A DNA stretch of 64,000 nucleotides from Ulota crispa (taxonomy: Eukaryota; Streptophyta; Bryopsida; Orthotrichales; Orthotrichaceae): contig OY987245.1 in NCBI GenBank assembly GCA_963920765.1, positions 18,616,727 to 18,680,726 on the forward strand, read 5' to 3'. The notes beneath the pieces are model-generated. The model saw only the letters and a list, made by a program, of their open reading frames with translations. It was not told where the DNA came from and did no database searches. Made by a program: the position numbers and the translations under genes. Shown in pieces: positions 1-12,396 of the stretch; the stretch's first letter is position 1, and the number at the start of each line of letters is the position of its first letter.

Positions 1-40
1 CTATAGGTACATGCCCAAAATCCTACTTGGCCCTTTAGAG
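1..40 (-). mobile_element. Edge of a TTAA / CCCCTAAAGG element
   Basis: The window opens with TAGGTACATGCCCAAAATCC followed by CCTTTAGAGGTTAA, the conserved terminal 50 bp of the TTAA element family seen intact elsewhere (for example 15100-16044). The rest lies outside the window. Strand is nominal. Confidence 0.6.
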
Positions 41-44
41 GTTA

Positions 45-2091
45 AAACAATAAAGAAGTATCTTTCTTGTAGTTCAAAACTATGACAAGTACCAATAGCT
101 AGATCTTGTGGGCATGATCTTAAAGAATTATGAATACATGTTCTATAATGATTTTAGTGTTCTAATACAAATGTCACTACAAAGATTGCTATATAGGTGT
201 GATTGATTCCATAGTTTTGTGGCATCATACGCAAATTTCATTTTATGAATATCTCCAAAGCTTTACACTTTAATGACTGTGCCACCGTCAGATGGTCGAT
301 TAGCAGTGTTTTCCACATACATGCGGTTGTTAAAGGGTTAATACAAAAGCATCCAGTTTCAATCCATCAAGATGATATTGACACAATTCAAACAAAATGC
401 TATTGCATAATACAGCTTATAATGATATTGTGAATAAAGAAACATAAGTGTGGAAATCAATGTTGTAACACATTTTCACAACATACCAATCACATACACA
501 CAATGGCATTACTATAGATTGCTATGCTCAAATACTTGTAGGCATTTGACATACCATAGATGCTAAATTAGATACAGAATCATAGAATCACTTACAATGG
601 ATTTTTGATTGAAAAACAACTAAAATCGTGTTTGGCAACCCTACCAAGTTGCTGAAATTGTGTGAGATCGTTTTTTTAAGGATCAAGCAATGGTAATTAG
701 TTGCTCTTTACATGTACAGGTAAATTTCTCACAAACCATAAGTTGAATGGAATTGGTGAAAATCATCATTTATAATTTGGTTTCAAAAACTTCTTTGCTT
801 GAGACACTTGTTGGACATGCTCCTTCACTGCATGATGACAATGCACCTTAACTTGTTCATTGGGTTGTTACTTTCTAAGCATCCAGTAACTATATTTGTG
901 ATGTAGGCCACAGAAACTTTACTACGGGAAATTTTTTTGCCAATATTTTGCAGGGTTTATTTCGTTGAGAATTGTGTGGTTGAGAGAGATATATGATTGA
1001 AGTTTTGGTTTGATGACGTTTCTGAAACAGGCTGCAGTGGTAGCAGTAATAACAATATTAACTACAACAATAATAGAAGAGGGCATGGACAATAGAAAGG
1101 CTAGGGGCATTAGTTTCTTCACTCAACTGTGCAACAGTGCGTACACCAGTAAAGGAAACGAAAAGCAAAGGGAAAGGAAATGACATTGATGGCCTTTTAT
1201 TATTCGTATCAAGCACTGTATGGTTGTCAAGCCAAGCCTTGCCAAGGTCTACAGCTACGGGCCATGTATGGAGTTATGACTGTTATTTCCATAAATTAGT
1301 ACATTCCCGGAGGACAAGGATTGTAACCAAATATCAAGGGGGGGATGGGGATGGTTATGTTGGTGGCACTGTAGAATGGGAGACTTCAATTGTGCCATCC
1401 ATGGACGTGACATTACGGGGGTTATGCCATTTTGAGAAAGCCACAGGTGTCCAACACCAGCATATTCCACATGTCAGATGGGGGCTTTTTGGGGTGCCTG
1501 GAGGCATGTACACATGTACAAACAAGTCAGTAATAACAACCCGTGGGTTTTCCTTCAGGGCCAGGCTGGGGAAAGTGCCATACCTTACAAACAGTTTAAG
1601 TTGAAAAAAAGGAATTGCAGTCAATGCCATTGAGAAAGTCTCAAGTGGGAATTATCACATGGGATTGAGGGGGGTGGGGTCCAGGGGTGTGCATTTAAAG
1701 TTACTCTCAATTGTCACACAAGTGCACACTTTGGGAAAGAAATGGACAAAAACAACATGTACGATACAAAGTAACTCCCCCTCCCATAAAAATTTACAAG
1801 GGCAATGATGTGTGTGGAGTAGGGTGCCCTACACGAGGTATTAATCCTCGGAGACAATTTGAAGGCAGGGCATAAGTGAGAGCCATGAATTTGGTACAAA
1901 GTAACTTGAGTTCCAGCCACAACACTAATAATGCAAGCTCATGAACAGTTCCAGACATGGTTTTTGAGCCTAGACCCCCGCCCCCACATTTGGACTCTAA
2001 ATTTGAGCACACACAATCTGTACAAAGTAACTTCCCTGATTTTGCACTCATTTCCCCTGTTGCAATGTAGACCGGTCCTATGGCCAAGCAT
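45..2091. other. No recognisable gene
   Basis: AT-rich up to about 1.1 kb, then more mixed. A 155-codon frame at 1137-1604 and overlapping minus frames at 1255-2087 show no family resemblance, no conserved motifs and no plausible start, so they are not called. No repeat ends were found. Confidence 0.5.
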
Positions 2092-2095
2092 TTAA

Positions 2096-3020
2096 CCCCT
2101 AAAGGACCATTGTCCCTACGCGGACAAATGGGATTTCGGGCATGTACCTATGGCTAAACTACTCTGCGTGATTTTTTGAAACTCTTATTGAAAATGGGGA
2201 ATTCAAAAATTTGCGTGGGCATCTAATTTTTCCTTCATTCTGACAATTATTGAAGAAGTTATGTATGAATTTCTGAAAACATGCAAGATTGGGCAACCAA
2301 AAACTTTTTAAATTTTTTTTTTTCAAAATAAAAATCTAAAATTGGTTCTTTAGATTTATAAATATGTGGGGAGCTTTGAATCATTCAAATTGGATTTATG
2401 AGTGAAAAGTTTTTGTTTGCGGGCAGGTACGGGACTCCTATAATTCCTTTCTTTTGCCTTTGGTACTTTACTTTATTGTGCTCTTTGTGAATTTGTTTTT
2501 GATTTCTTTTTTTCCAAGTTTTAGTAGACTAAGATTCCTTGTTTTTCACCATTTGGATCAGCGTTGTTCATGTTTCTCAATCTTATATAAATCCTCCAAT
2601 CTTACCTAGTGTATATGCAAATTTCATGGCCTTACGGCATTGCAAGATTTTACAAAGTATGGTTCACACCTCCAATTCATATGAAAATTCTCCCACACTT
2701 ACTTGACTTGATCTTCTACATGGAAAAAATAAACCTCAACTTTGCGTAGAGCAATTTTTTTGATTTAGGGGCAATCAAAGGCTTTTGAAATTTTTGGGCA
2801 ATAGGGAAAAATACTTTTTTTTTCACTTCAAATGTCAATATCTCACTCCTCTACATCTAAAATGAGCTGCAATTTCTCCCACAAGTACCTCCCATAGTCT
2901 AGGACAAGATCTTACGGTTGGATTTCCAAAAACAATTGTTTTCCTACCTTTCTACTCATTCCCCCAAAAGTGGCAGTTTTTAATAACTTTCACTAAAAAA
3001 AAGGGCTTGGTCCTTTAGGG
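2096..3020 (-). mobile_element. TTAA-family element, copy A
   Basis: About 925 bp. Left end TTAA then CCCCTAAAGGACC; right end GGGCTTGGTCCTTTAGGG, where the flanking TTAA has degenerated to AATAA. Interior shares blocks with the copies at 9935, 11467, 12397 and 15100 (ACTGCCACTTTT, ACTTGTGGGA, GGAGTGAGATATT in reverse). No reading frame. Orientation is defined by the end carrying CCAAGCCC. Confidence 0.8.
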
Positions 3021-3059
3021 AATAAAGACTCTTTGCCCCCAAGTGGACAAAAACGATCA

Positions 3060-3245
3060 GATGGAGGGATGGATGGATGAACATGTAGGGGGATAGAACA
3101 GATGACATGATGGATGGATGGACGGGTGAAGGGATGATTGGACGGACGGGTGAAGGGATGGTTGGACGGACGGGTGAAGGGATGGTTGGAGGAACGTGTG
3201 AAGGGATGGTTGGATGGACGGGTGAAGGATGGTTGGATGGATGAA
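3060..3245 (+). repeat. ~24-bp minisatellite
   Basis: Six to seven imperfect units with the core GGACGGGTGAAGGGATG, G-rich on the plus strand. The His/Pro/Ser-repeat frames through it are artefacts of the repeat. Confidence 0.85.
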
Positions 3246-5460
3246 CGGAAACACTTGTTTGTGATTAGGCAAAATGTGATGAGATGCCTATCATATGGGC
3301 CCAAGGCACCCTCGGAAAGTGGGATACCTGGGCAAGACTCTGCTTCAATTTTGTAGCTCATACTATTGAGGTATGATTAGATTTTTGAACTTTTAATTCA
3401 TTGACCTTTTTAGCATGCATGGAACTTCATTACTAACCCCTATTGGAAGCAACTCAAAGAAATAGCTTGAAAAATGGGTTGTGTTTCCGCATGTTATTGC
3501 TTATGCAAGGACATCATACCTCAATATGTATTTTTTGAAAGCCCTGTTCTTGAGCGGGATTATTTTACAACAATCAAAACTTTGAAGAAAAGAAGAATGC
3601 AAGCATGTTTTCCAAGGCATTTTTTTCTGGCAAAAGAAAGCCAAACTTGCAAAAAACTGACACATGTGGGCCACTCTCAGTTGGTCCCTCCCTTTATTCT
3701 CAAATGGAGCGTTGACAACTATTTTCTGGCAAACAAAAAAAATGCCTTGATTGTTTTCTAGAGATGATTATGAAATCAGCAAATATGACACATTATTGTA
3801 AAAAGTTCACCCGATAGTAAAAAAATTATACATTAGAAGAAGTTAGTTTGCTATGCTATTCTTTTATAAATCAAGGGTATTTGAAAATTTTAAATATATA
3901 AGTACTATGAAACTTACCATACTTTATAGTATACATTGTCTACTTTAGACTTCTTGCTATTCAATTCAAATCTGACTTTAAAGACTCTTCCAATTGCATT
4001 CATCATCACCTCCAAAATTTTCCAAATTATGTGTAGTTTTTAAAACTAATTAGTATGTTTGTTTCTTCTTAGCTTTCATGGATCAATGATTATTACTATG
4101 CAAGAACTCCCGAATCACCTTATTACCACCATTAAACCTCAAAAGTTCCTTGGATTTGAGAATTGGATGTGTCTTTGTTTAACTTGTTTTTTATTTTCAA
4201 ATGTCCTTTATACGTTTGCCATATTTAAATTACACTAAAAAGGGCAAATACCAAAAATTATATTGTTTGAATCCATTTTGTAAATTCTAGAAACAGTACT
4301 TGCGTTGTAGCAATAGCAGGCTTTATGTATTCAAGTTCCAATGATGCAATATTGCATGTTCTTCATCTGTGATTTATTTTTCATAGGTTTTTAAATTCAA
4401 ATTAGTAATCAACTCATTTCAATTAGTGTGAGATCCATTTGGGGGTTTTTTTTTTTGCCTAATCAATATAATACAATGGCATGCCTCTTGCTTTTATTCT
4501 TCAAAGAGTTTCTAACCAGAGCCTTTCACTGCCCCTCAAGTAGCAACTTTGGAGCTAAGCCTCCATATTGCATCATCCTTCATACACTTTCTAATTGAGT
4601 TAGGTGCTTGCAAAATCTCATTGGAATTTGGCCACTTAAATCACACTATTTGAAATAGTATTTAAGTACCGTGCAATATATTAAACAAGCATAATTTATT
4701 GTACACTATTTTGTAAGATTTGCAATTCACTTGTTTCTTGATTTATTGCAAGTTAGCATTATTAGTGTAAAGCACAATAGGTGAAATTATTGATATTATA
4801 CTCATCTCTCCAAATTTGCATTTTTTGGAAATTTTTGGAGTTTATCAATAATACATGATACAAATGATATTTCTTTTTTTATACATTATGCCTTAATAGT
4901 TAGCTGTTTTTGTTTGTGCTCCAAATTTATGAAATCTTGAACATGCACAAGTAGAAATAAGGTCTTGGAGCACCAAGTTACAACATCAAAACTTGGTGCA
5001 CTAAGCCTATTTGGGCACCAAAACTAGTGCCCATGTGGACATGAGGCACCAAGTTTTGACACTATGGCTTGGTGCCCCAAAATCCTTTTGGTAATACTGA
5101 TGTTAAAATGCAAACACCTAATCTCATATTAAGACCAAATTTTAGTATGATGGTATATTTTTGAGTTCAAATTGAAATAAAATGTATTTAGGATACGAAA
5201 ACTAAAAGTATCCCTAGATAATTTTCAATAGTAGTCTTCATTGCTACATGTTCCTTGCACTTTGAACAAAAGTTTTAATGCAAAAACATTTTATTTGTAT
5301 TGTTTAACAAGAATTATGTAATTTTAAACTAAAATTATAAAAATTACATTACTACCCCCACAAACCCTTGAACTTTATTGCATATGTTGGCAATGCATAG
5401 TCCTCTGCATTAAAAATACAAAGCCGGAATTTGAGTAGAGTTCAAAATGCCAAATTGAAC
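3246..5460. other. AT-rich, no recognisable gene
   Basis: A 95-codon frame at 3474-3761 has no recognisable family. At 4966-5096 a 130-bp cluster of short hairpins repeats GCACCAAGTTTTG and its complement three times. Otherwise nothing supportable. Confidence 0.5.
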
Positions 5461-5466
5461 TTCTCC

Positions 5467-6110
5467 TAAATGCCCAAGGCACCATATTATGGTCTTGACA
5501 ATATTTTGAACTTCTATAAAACCTATCTAAATTACTTTTTTTAGTAATGTTTTTAAAAACTATTCCCTCATGAAGTCTAGTTTAGTATCAAAACCCCGAT
5601 TTTGTAAATGATTGACTATGATTTTTCTATCCAAGGTTTTGAGCAAGGTTGTCCATTGCTATCTTGATTTTTCACTACAAGAAATTGTGTCCTAATTGAC
5701 ATGTCCAAATTGACTAAATATGTCCAAAATGACCCAAAAAAATGTCAAATTGGATAATTTTTGTAGATTTAACCATGTTAATTTGGACATATTTTTGTCA
5801 TTTTGGACACTTTCCCTTGTAGTATTTTTAGTGTTAAGAGCTCTTGGAAATGAGCCATAAATATAGTAGACCTTGGAGAAAAATTTACACTAAAAATTCA
5901 TTTAAAAAAATTGTAAAGGAGATCTTGAAAAGCTGCAAATTGATTGGAATATGTCCTTTAACCCTATATTTGTCATGTGACCATTTTTTAAGATTTTACA
6001 TGTAAAAAGAAGATCGAAATGTGAATCTTTTATCCAGAATTTTCCGAAAACTACTAGAATTTTGTTGTGATGTTGTAAATCTGAATTAAAGATGGCATTA
6101 CATAAAAGCA
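5467..6110 (+). mobile_element. Diverged relative of the 7369-8000 element
   Basis: Starts CTCCTAAATGCCCAAGG. Blocks such as GAGCTCTTGGAAATGAGCC and CTTGGAGAAAA match the 7369-8000 element along most of its length. The right end has decayed and no TTAA is seen. It is interrupted by a 152-bp CACTA-type miniature element at 5673-5824, absent from the relative at the matching place. Confidence 0.6.
5673..5824 (+). mobile_element. CACTA-type MITE with GTCCAAA-rich arms
   Basis: Begins CACTACAAGAAATTG and ends CCCTTGTAGTA, with TTT on both sides as a 3-bp target duplication. The 152 bp fold into a hairpin of repeated ATGTCCAAATTGAC-like motifs. CACTACAAGAAA is the usual plant CACTA (En/Spm) terminus. 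A second copy lies near 23839-23968. Confidence 0.85.
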
Positions 6111-6455
6111 TATGGACTCAAATAAAGACAAAGTCAAAAGTAAAAGTTGGCCGTTTTATTCACTTATGGAGTTATGGTTGCCAAAGTGAGCCTTAGAAAC
6201 TGAAGCTTTGACTAGAGAATTTTAGCTGGCTTGGATCTTGTTTGTGAGCACAACTCAATGTGTTCTCAAATGTGGGCTAAGGTAGGAGGCTCATAAACCG
6301 ACCATCTAAGTGCTGAAACTGAATTTTGGGAGGTGAGATTTCTTCAAATACTTTTCAGTATTTTTTTTTTGAAATACTAGAGAAATTGGCATCTAATACA
6401 AGTTGTTTCATTTTTTTGGAGATTTGTGGAATTAGTTATGAAAATTTGAAGTTAA

Positions 6456-7213
6456 CCCCTAAAGGATCAAAGAGCCCAATATGGTCACAGGAGGTGCTTG
6501 GATGTGTGAAAGTATACAAAAGAGGTATTTTTAGCTCAAATTTTGGTCTGTCACTCAAGTCCAAATGGAGTTGCTAGTTCAATAAAAAAAATTGATTGAA
6601 TTGTTGTACCTTGATGCGCCTCCTTTGCTCTAGGTTCTCCATGGAATATGGAAAATATTCTATTTTTTCAACAATTAGGAGAAGAATGTCTTTGGGGAGC
6701 AACTTAAAGAGCAAATGGAATGGGTGCTCTCATGTCTCATATTGTATAAAGGAGAAGTTTGGTGATGTCACTTTTTTTTTTTTTTCATTTGGATAAGGTT
6801 TTCATAACTCTAAAGTAAGGAGCTAGTGAAATCTAGCTACTTTGAGTGACCATATCTTTTGGGGTTTTTGTCCGTTTGTGGAGTTTTTTTTTCCATCAAG
6901 TACAGCAAGACACAATCTCATGGGATCAACCATTAGGTAAATCTTTTCATAGAGAAAATATTACAGGAAAGTCCAAAATCTATATTTTGAACTATTGCCC
7001 AAATTGGAAAACATGAGATTCTCAACGGTGGGGATTTTGCAGATTTACTTGGATTTGAAATCAAATTGGTTTGAAACATTTGATTTATAGTTGGGTATAG
7101 AATGACCGGTTTGGATTATGTGATTACTTGTTCAACTTTTCAAAAACTAGGGGAATATGTTGAAGGTTTCATGTTGAAGTTATGCTGAATTTTCTTAGCA
7201 AGACGCTTAGGGG
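6456..7213 (+). mobile_element. TTAA-flanked element, short variant (758 bp)
   Basis: TTAA on both sides (6452-6455 and 7214-7217), ends CCCCTAAAGGATC and CTTAGGGG. The interior differs from the ~0.95-kb main copies; the short frames at 6326-6796 are not convincing genes. Confidence 0.6.
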
Positions 7214-7368
7214 TTAAAATGGCATAGGGCTCTAAAACCATCCACTTCCTCAAATGTACACTACTTATACATTATTGAAGATTATGAAAAAAAACATGTA
7301 CAAGTGAAGTACATTTAAGAAGGTGAACGGTTTGACAGCCTAAGTGCTTTTAGAACCTCCTATCTTAA

Positions 7369-8000
7369 CCCCTAAATGCATGCAACACCAAATTTTGGTG
7401 TCGACAATACTTTGAAGTCCAATAAACCTAACTAAGTTGCAATTTTTAATAGTTTATATTTTAAAATATTCTTTTTGAAGTCTAGCTTTAGCATCAAAAA
7501 GCTGATTTTGAAAAGGACTGATTATAAATTTTCTATTCAAGATTTTATGCAAAGGTCTTGACTTTGTGTAGTGTTGAGAGCTCTTGGGAATGAGCCTCAA
7601 ATACACTAGATCTTGGAGAAAATTCTACACTAGAAATTCATTTTTAAAAATTGTATAAGAGCTTTTGGAAAGCCATAAAGTGATTTGAGTTAATTATGTT
7701 ATGCACTTTAACCTCATGTTTTTTTGGTGACCAAACTTTTAGATTCAACGTGTCAAAAGAGGATTGAACGACTTTAATTGTTTTTGCAGTTTAAAACCCT
7801 CATGATCAAACAATATAATCTTTCAATCCATAAGTGATATTGTTGTGTATTCTTTTCCTGTTTGCTCTATGACATATCTAGTTTGAATTTGTACGGTTAC
7901 AATCTTGAAAATTTTGATACAACCTATTAAAATGTTGGATTTTTTTTTAAACTTAGAAAAAATTCCTAGGAGCTCAAAATAGACCTCATGCATTTAGGGG
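7369..8000 (+). mobile_element. TTAA-flanked element with 14-bp perfect ends (632 bp)
   Basis: Flanked by TTAA at 7365-7368 and 8001-8004. Ends are CCCCTAAATGCATG and its exact complement. No reading frame. Related over most of its length to 5467-6110. Confidence 0.8.
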
Positions 8001-8032
8001 TTAAAAGTAGCAAAATTTTCATCGGGAAATAA

Positions 8033-8685
8033 GGGAATTGATATGTGTACCACACCCTTTGAGCTGTTGTACCACACCCTTTGAGCTGTTGTACCACACC
8101 CTTTGAGCTGTTGTACCACACCCTTTGAGCTGTTGTACCACACCCTTTGAGCTGTTGTACCACACCCTTTGAGCTGTTGTACCACACCCTTTGAGCTGTT
8201 GTACCACACCCTTTGAGCTGTTGTACCACACCCTTTGAGCTGTTGTACCACACCCTTTGAGCTGTTGTACCACACCCTTTGAGCTGTTGTACCACACCCT
8301 TTGAGCTATTGTACCACACCCCCGGGGTAAACATTCGATTTCTACCATCAAAAAGCTGAATTTGAGAAATTGGAATTCAGATTTGGACTCGGAGACCATG
8401 TTTTAGTCTAGAATCATACAAAAAGTTGTAATTCAACAACACCCAATGAAAAAGTTTAACTAAGGCAAAAAGTGTTACTTTTATTTTTGTTTGTTAAAAA
8501 AGATAAACTTTTTCATTCGGTGTTGTTGATTTGCAACTTTTTGAATGGTTCTAGACTAAATCATGGTCTCTAATTCCAAATCTGAATTCCAAATTCTCAA
8601 ATTTGCTTTTTGATGGTAGAAATCTAAAGTTTACCCCGGGGTGTGATACACTAGTTCAAAAGGTGTGGTACACATATCAATTCCC
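8033..8685 (+). mobile_element. MULE-type foldback element, copy 1, with expanded left arm
   Basis: Arms begin GGGAATTGATATGTGTACC and end with the complement; both arms then carry CCCCGGGGTAAAC-like and ATTTCTACCATCAAAAAGC-like sequence running to a centre near 8495. Flanks GGGAAATAA (8024-8032) and GGGAATTAA (8686-8694) are a 9-bp duplication with one mismatch, the length typical of Mutator-like elements. The left arm holds a 12-unit tandem array missing from the right arm. Non-coding. Confidence 0.9.
8047..8321 (+). repeat. 22-bp tandem array, 12.5 units
   Basis: Twelve full 22-bp units containing CCACACCCTTTGAGCTGTT, virtually identical, plus a partial one; only the last full unit differs (GCTATT). 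All three frames stay open because 22 bp cycles through frames without a stop, giving false proteins of the WYNSSKGVVQQLKG type. Confidence 0.97.
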
Positions 8686-9011
8686 GGGAATTAAATATTG
8701 CTACAAGACTGGTAAAAGGCCCGGTGTTAAGTTCAAACTTTTAGCACATTTATCTATGTTCTTGGCAATTTGAGCAATCTGTGAAAATCCCATTTATTGG
8801 GACTACCGGTTAGCTTCAAAAAGGTACCGGTAAGTTAGCTGGAGATTACTTCCGGTACAAACCCAGAATTGACCGCGGCACGGTCTTTGAGGCATGGTTT
8901 TCCACAAACCAGACAAAATTCAGTTACCATTTAATACCAAACCAGCCGTTTTATTTTTTCCTGTTTTCTTTATTCGTTTTTAGCTCGGGGTGGCTCCAAG
9001 ATAATGGTTAA

Positions 9012-9863
9012 CCCCTAAAGGACTTGATTCGTTTTGAAATGGTCAAATTTCATGTCTAAGTTCAATTTTGTCTTTTAAAGTGTGTTAAAACAACACTTTT
9101 ATATTTTTATGGCTTGAAACTATGCATGACTTATCACTACAAGAAATTTCAGTTTATTTCATCAAAAATTGTAATTGTTATCATTTTTATTTCAAAAAAT
9201 GAACATAAATAAGTTAAAATTGCAAAAAAAACCCAATTACTTGAATTTTTTTCAAGATGTTCAAGCAGCATTAAAGACTAGTGTGAAAAAATTCAATTGA
9301 TTATTTTATTTTTTACACCCAAAACATTCACAACAAAGAATTTCAAGTTAAATTTAACTATCAAACCAAATTTATCCTTATATTTAATTAATTTATAAAA
9401 TTTTGATTTTTTTGCTAGAAAACACATTCATTTTCTATTTACATTTATTTTTTTGATAAATTTGATGAAAATTTGGAATTACTGAAATTTTTGAAAGCTA
9501 AATGTGGAAATAAAATAATATCAATTAGGATATATGTTAAAAAAATCTATAATTTCTACCATAAATGGATGGTAGAATGAGAAACATAGTTTTGTAGTTT
9601 AAGTTTAAGATGCATTTGAAGAGTAGAAAATATAAATGAAAAACACACCATGTTGTGTTATTTGGATTCTAACACTTGGAGCTTTCAATGGAAATAACTC
9701 TTTCAATTTTTGACATTTTTCAAAAAAATTATATGGAATAGAAAGAAAACTTGTCAAGCTTCATTTTATTGGTTTGAGCCACATATCAAAAATTGATATT
9801 TTGAAAGTTACAATCATGGTTGACCAAGGCGCATCCAAAAAGTGGATGCGCGGACCTTTAAGG
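9012..9863 (+). mobile_element. TTAA-flanked element X
   Basis: Preceded by TTAA (9008-9011), begins CCCCTAAAGGACTTGATTC, ends GGACCTTTAAGGG. About 580 bp of it (9288-9863) recur at 10888-11462 in the same orientation. It contains the unoccupied TTAA site at 9075-9078 used in the neighbouring copy. Confidence 0.65.
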
Positions 9864-9864
9864 G

Positions 9865-11462
9865 TACCCCCTAAAGGACTTGATCCATTTTGAAATGGTC
9901 AAAATTCATGCCTAAGCTCAATTTTGTCTTTTAACCCCTAAAGGACCAAGCCCTTTCTTCTTCAAAAATCATTGAAAACTGCCACTTTTGGAGGATGAGT
10001 AGAAAGGTAGGAAGAAAAGTTTCTTTTGGAAATTCAACCGTATGATCTTGCCCTCGACTATGGGAGGTACTTGTGGGAAAAATTTCAGCTCATTCTAGAA
10101 GTAGAGGAGTGATATATTCACATTTGAAGTGGAGAAAAAAGATTTTTTCCCTCTTGCCCAAAAATTTCAAAAGCCTTTGACCACTCCTATATCAAAAAAA
10201 TTGCTCTATGCAAAAGTTGAGGTTTATTTTTTCCATGTAGAAGACCAAGTTAGGTAAATGTGGGAGAATTTTCATATGAATTGGAGGTGTGAATCATACT
10301 TTGTAAAATCTTGCAATGCCATACGGCCATGAAATTTGCATATACACTAGGCAAGATTGGAGGATTTATATAAAATTGAAAAACATGACTTAATTTGATC
10401 CAAACAGTGAAAACCAAGGAATCTTAGTCTACTACAACTTGGAAAAAGAAAGTAAAAAAAAAAGACACAAAGAGCTCATAAAGGGAAAGGAATAAATTTT
10501 ACAAGAGGCAAAAAGAATGCAGGTGTGGGAGTCCTATACCTACTTGCAAGCTAAAACTTCTCATAACTTTCATCTCATTAATCAAAACTGAATGATTTAA
10601 AGATTCCCACTTTGTATAAATCTAAAGAACCAATTTCTGATTATTATTATTTTTAAATGCAAATTTGATTTTTTTTGGGTTGCCCGCCCTCACCGTTTTT
10701 CAGAAATTCATGCATAAGTTCTTCAAAAAATGTCAAAACGAAAAAAAAAGAAAAGATGAGTACACAAATTTTTGAATTCCCCATCTTCCATAAAAGTTTC
10801 AAAAAATCACACAAAGTAGTTTAGCCATAGGTACTTGCCCAAAATCCCATTTGTCCCCCGAATGGACAGTCAGTCCTTTAGGGGTATGAAAAAATTTCAA
10901 TTGGTTATTTATTTTTTATACCCAAAACATCCACAACAAAGAATTTCAAGTCAAATTTGACTATCAAACCAAATTTATCCTTATAATTAATTAATTTATA
11001 AGATTTTGATATTTTTTGCTAAAAAACACATCCATTTTCTATTTACATTTATTTTTTTGATAAATTTGATGAAAGTTTTGAATTACATAATTTTTGAAAG
11101 CTAAACGTGGAAATAAAATAATAGCAATTAGAGTATATTTTTAAAAAGTCTATAATTTCTATCATAAATGAATGGTAGAATGAGAAACATAGTTTTGTAG
11201 TTTAAGCTTAAAATGCATTTAAAGAGTAGAAAATACAAATGAAAAACACACCATGTTGTGCTTTTTGGATTCTAACTTGTGGAGCTTTCAATGGAAATAA
11301 TTCTTTCAAATTTTGACATTTTTCAAAAAAATTAAACGGAATACACACAGAAAACTTGTCAAGCTTCATTTTATTAGTTTGAATCATGTACCAAAAATCA
11401 ATAATTCAAAAGTCACAATTAGGGTTGACCAAGGTGCATCCAAAAAGTGGATGCATAGACCT
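9865..11462 (+). mobile_element. Second copy of element X, split by nested copy B
   Basis: Begins CCCCCTAAAGGACTTGATCC, matches X for about 70 bp, is interrupted by copy B (9935-10884), then resumes at about 10888 and matches X to its end, TGCATAGACCTTT. About 200 bp present in X are missing at the right side of the insertion. Confidence 0.7.
9935..10884 (+). mobile_element. TTAA-family element, copy B
   Basis: 950 bp, preceded by TTAA at 9931-9934; ends CCCCTAAAGGACCAAGCCC and CAGTCCTTTAGGGG. The right flank is TATG rather than TTAA, consistent with a deletion next to the element. It carries the conserved subterminal sequence GGTACTTGCCCAAAATCCC. Non-coding. Confidence 0.85.
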
Positions 11463-11466
11463 TTAA

Positions 11467-12392
11467 CCCCTAAAGGAATGAGCCTTTTCTTCAAGTTAAA
11501 GTCACTGATAACTGCCACTTCTACAAGAATGAGTAGAAAAGTAAGAAAATTTGTTTAAAAAAAAAATCCAACCGTAGGATCTTGCTCTAGATTGCTAGAG
11601 GAACTTGTAGGAAAAAATAAAGTCAAATTAGATGGAGAGGAGTGAGATATTTACATTTAAAGTGCAATTTTTTTTCTTGCTGCCTAGAAATTTTAGAAGT
11701 CTTTGACCACTCTTATATCAAAATAATTACGCTACTCAAAGTTGAGGTTTATTTTTCCCATGTAGGAGATCAAGTTGGTTATATGTGGGAGAAATTTCAA
11801 ATCAATTGGAACTACACAAAACATGGGAAAAAAATAGTAAGTAAAAAGAAGTAGAGAATGAGTCAAAACACTAAATTGTTAAGAATTTAATTATTGAAAT
11901 GAAAAATACAAATCTCGATGGTTGTAATGTTACAATAAACAATTGACTTCTTTTGGTTTTATTTTTTTTCCAAAATAATGAAAATTGAGTAAAATAAAGG
12001 ACTTCAAAGTTTATTTTTGAGTAGAGAATCCCTAACTACCCGCAAACAAAAAACTCCTCATAACTTTCCTCTCATTGATTGAAATTGAATGATTCAAAGC
12101 TACTCATGTATAAAAAAATCTAAAGAACCAATTTCAAAAAATAAAATTCAAAAAGTGTGATTTTAAAGAAAATTTTTGGGTTGCCCGGATGGGCAATCCT
12201 CTTCAAATTTTCATAAAATCAAGCATAAGTTCTTTGTCAAATGTTGAAATGAAGAAAAATTTAGATGCCTACATAGGTCTTTGAACTCTCCTGCTACAAT
12301 AAAAGTTTCAAAAAATTGCACAAAATAGTTTAACCATAGGTACATGCCCAAAATCTGTTTGTCCCTCAAACAGACAAACAATCTTTTAGGGG
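11467..12392 (+). mobile_element. TTAA-family element, copy C
   Basis: 926 bp between TTAA at 11463-11466 and 12393-12396. Ends CCCCTAAAGGAATGAGCC and CTTTTAGGGG. The right TTAA is shared with copy D. Non-coding; the frames at 11313-11854 run across element edges. Confidence 0.85.
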
Positions 12393-12396
12393 TTAA

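Noticed and set aside
1137-1604. 155-codon plus frame
   Set aside because: No recognisable motif, no ATG at its start and low-complexity G tracts; insufficient support for a gene.
7966-8399. Three long minus frames with WYNSSKGVVQQLKG repeats
   Set aside because: They arise from a 22-bp tandem array that is open in all frames; no conserved flanking protein sequence.
9135-9285. Possible CACTA element starting CACTACAAGAAATTTC and ending GACTAGTG
   Set aside because: Ends are compatible, and the segment is missing from the second copy of X, but the flanking triplets do not match, so no insertion can be shown.
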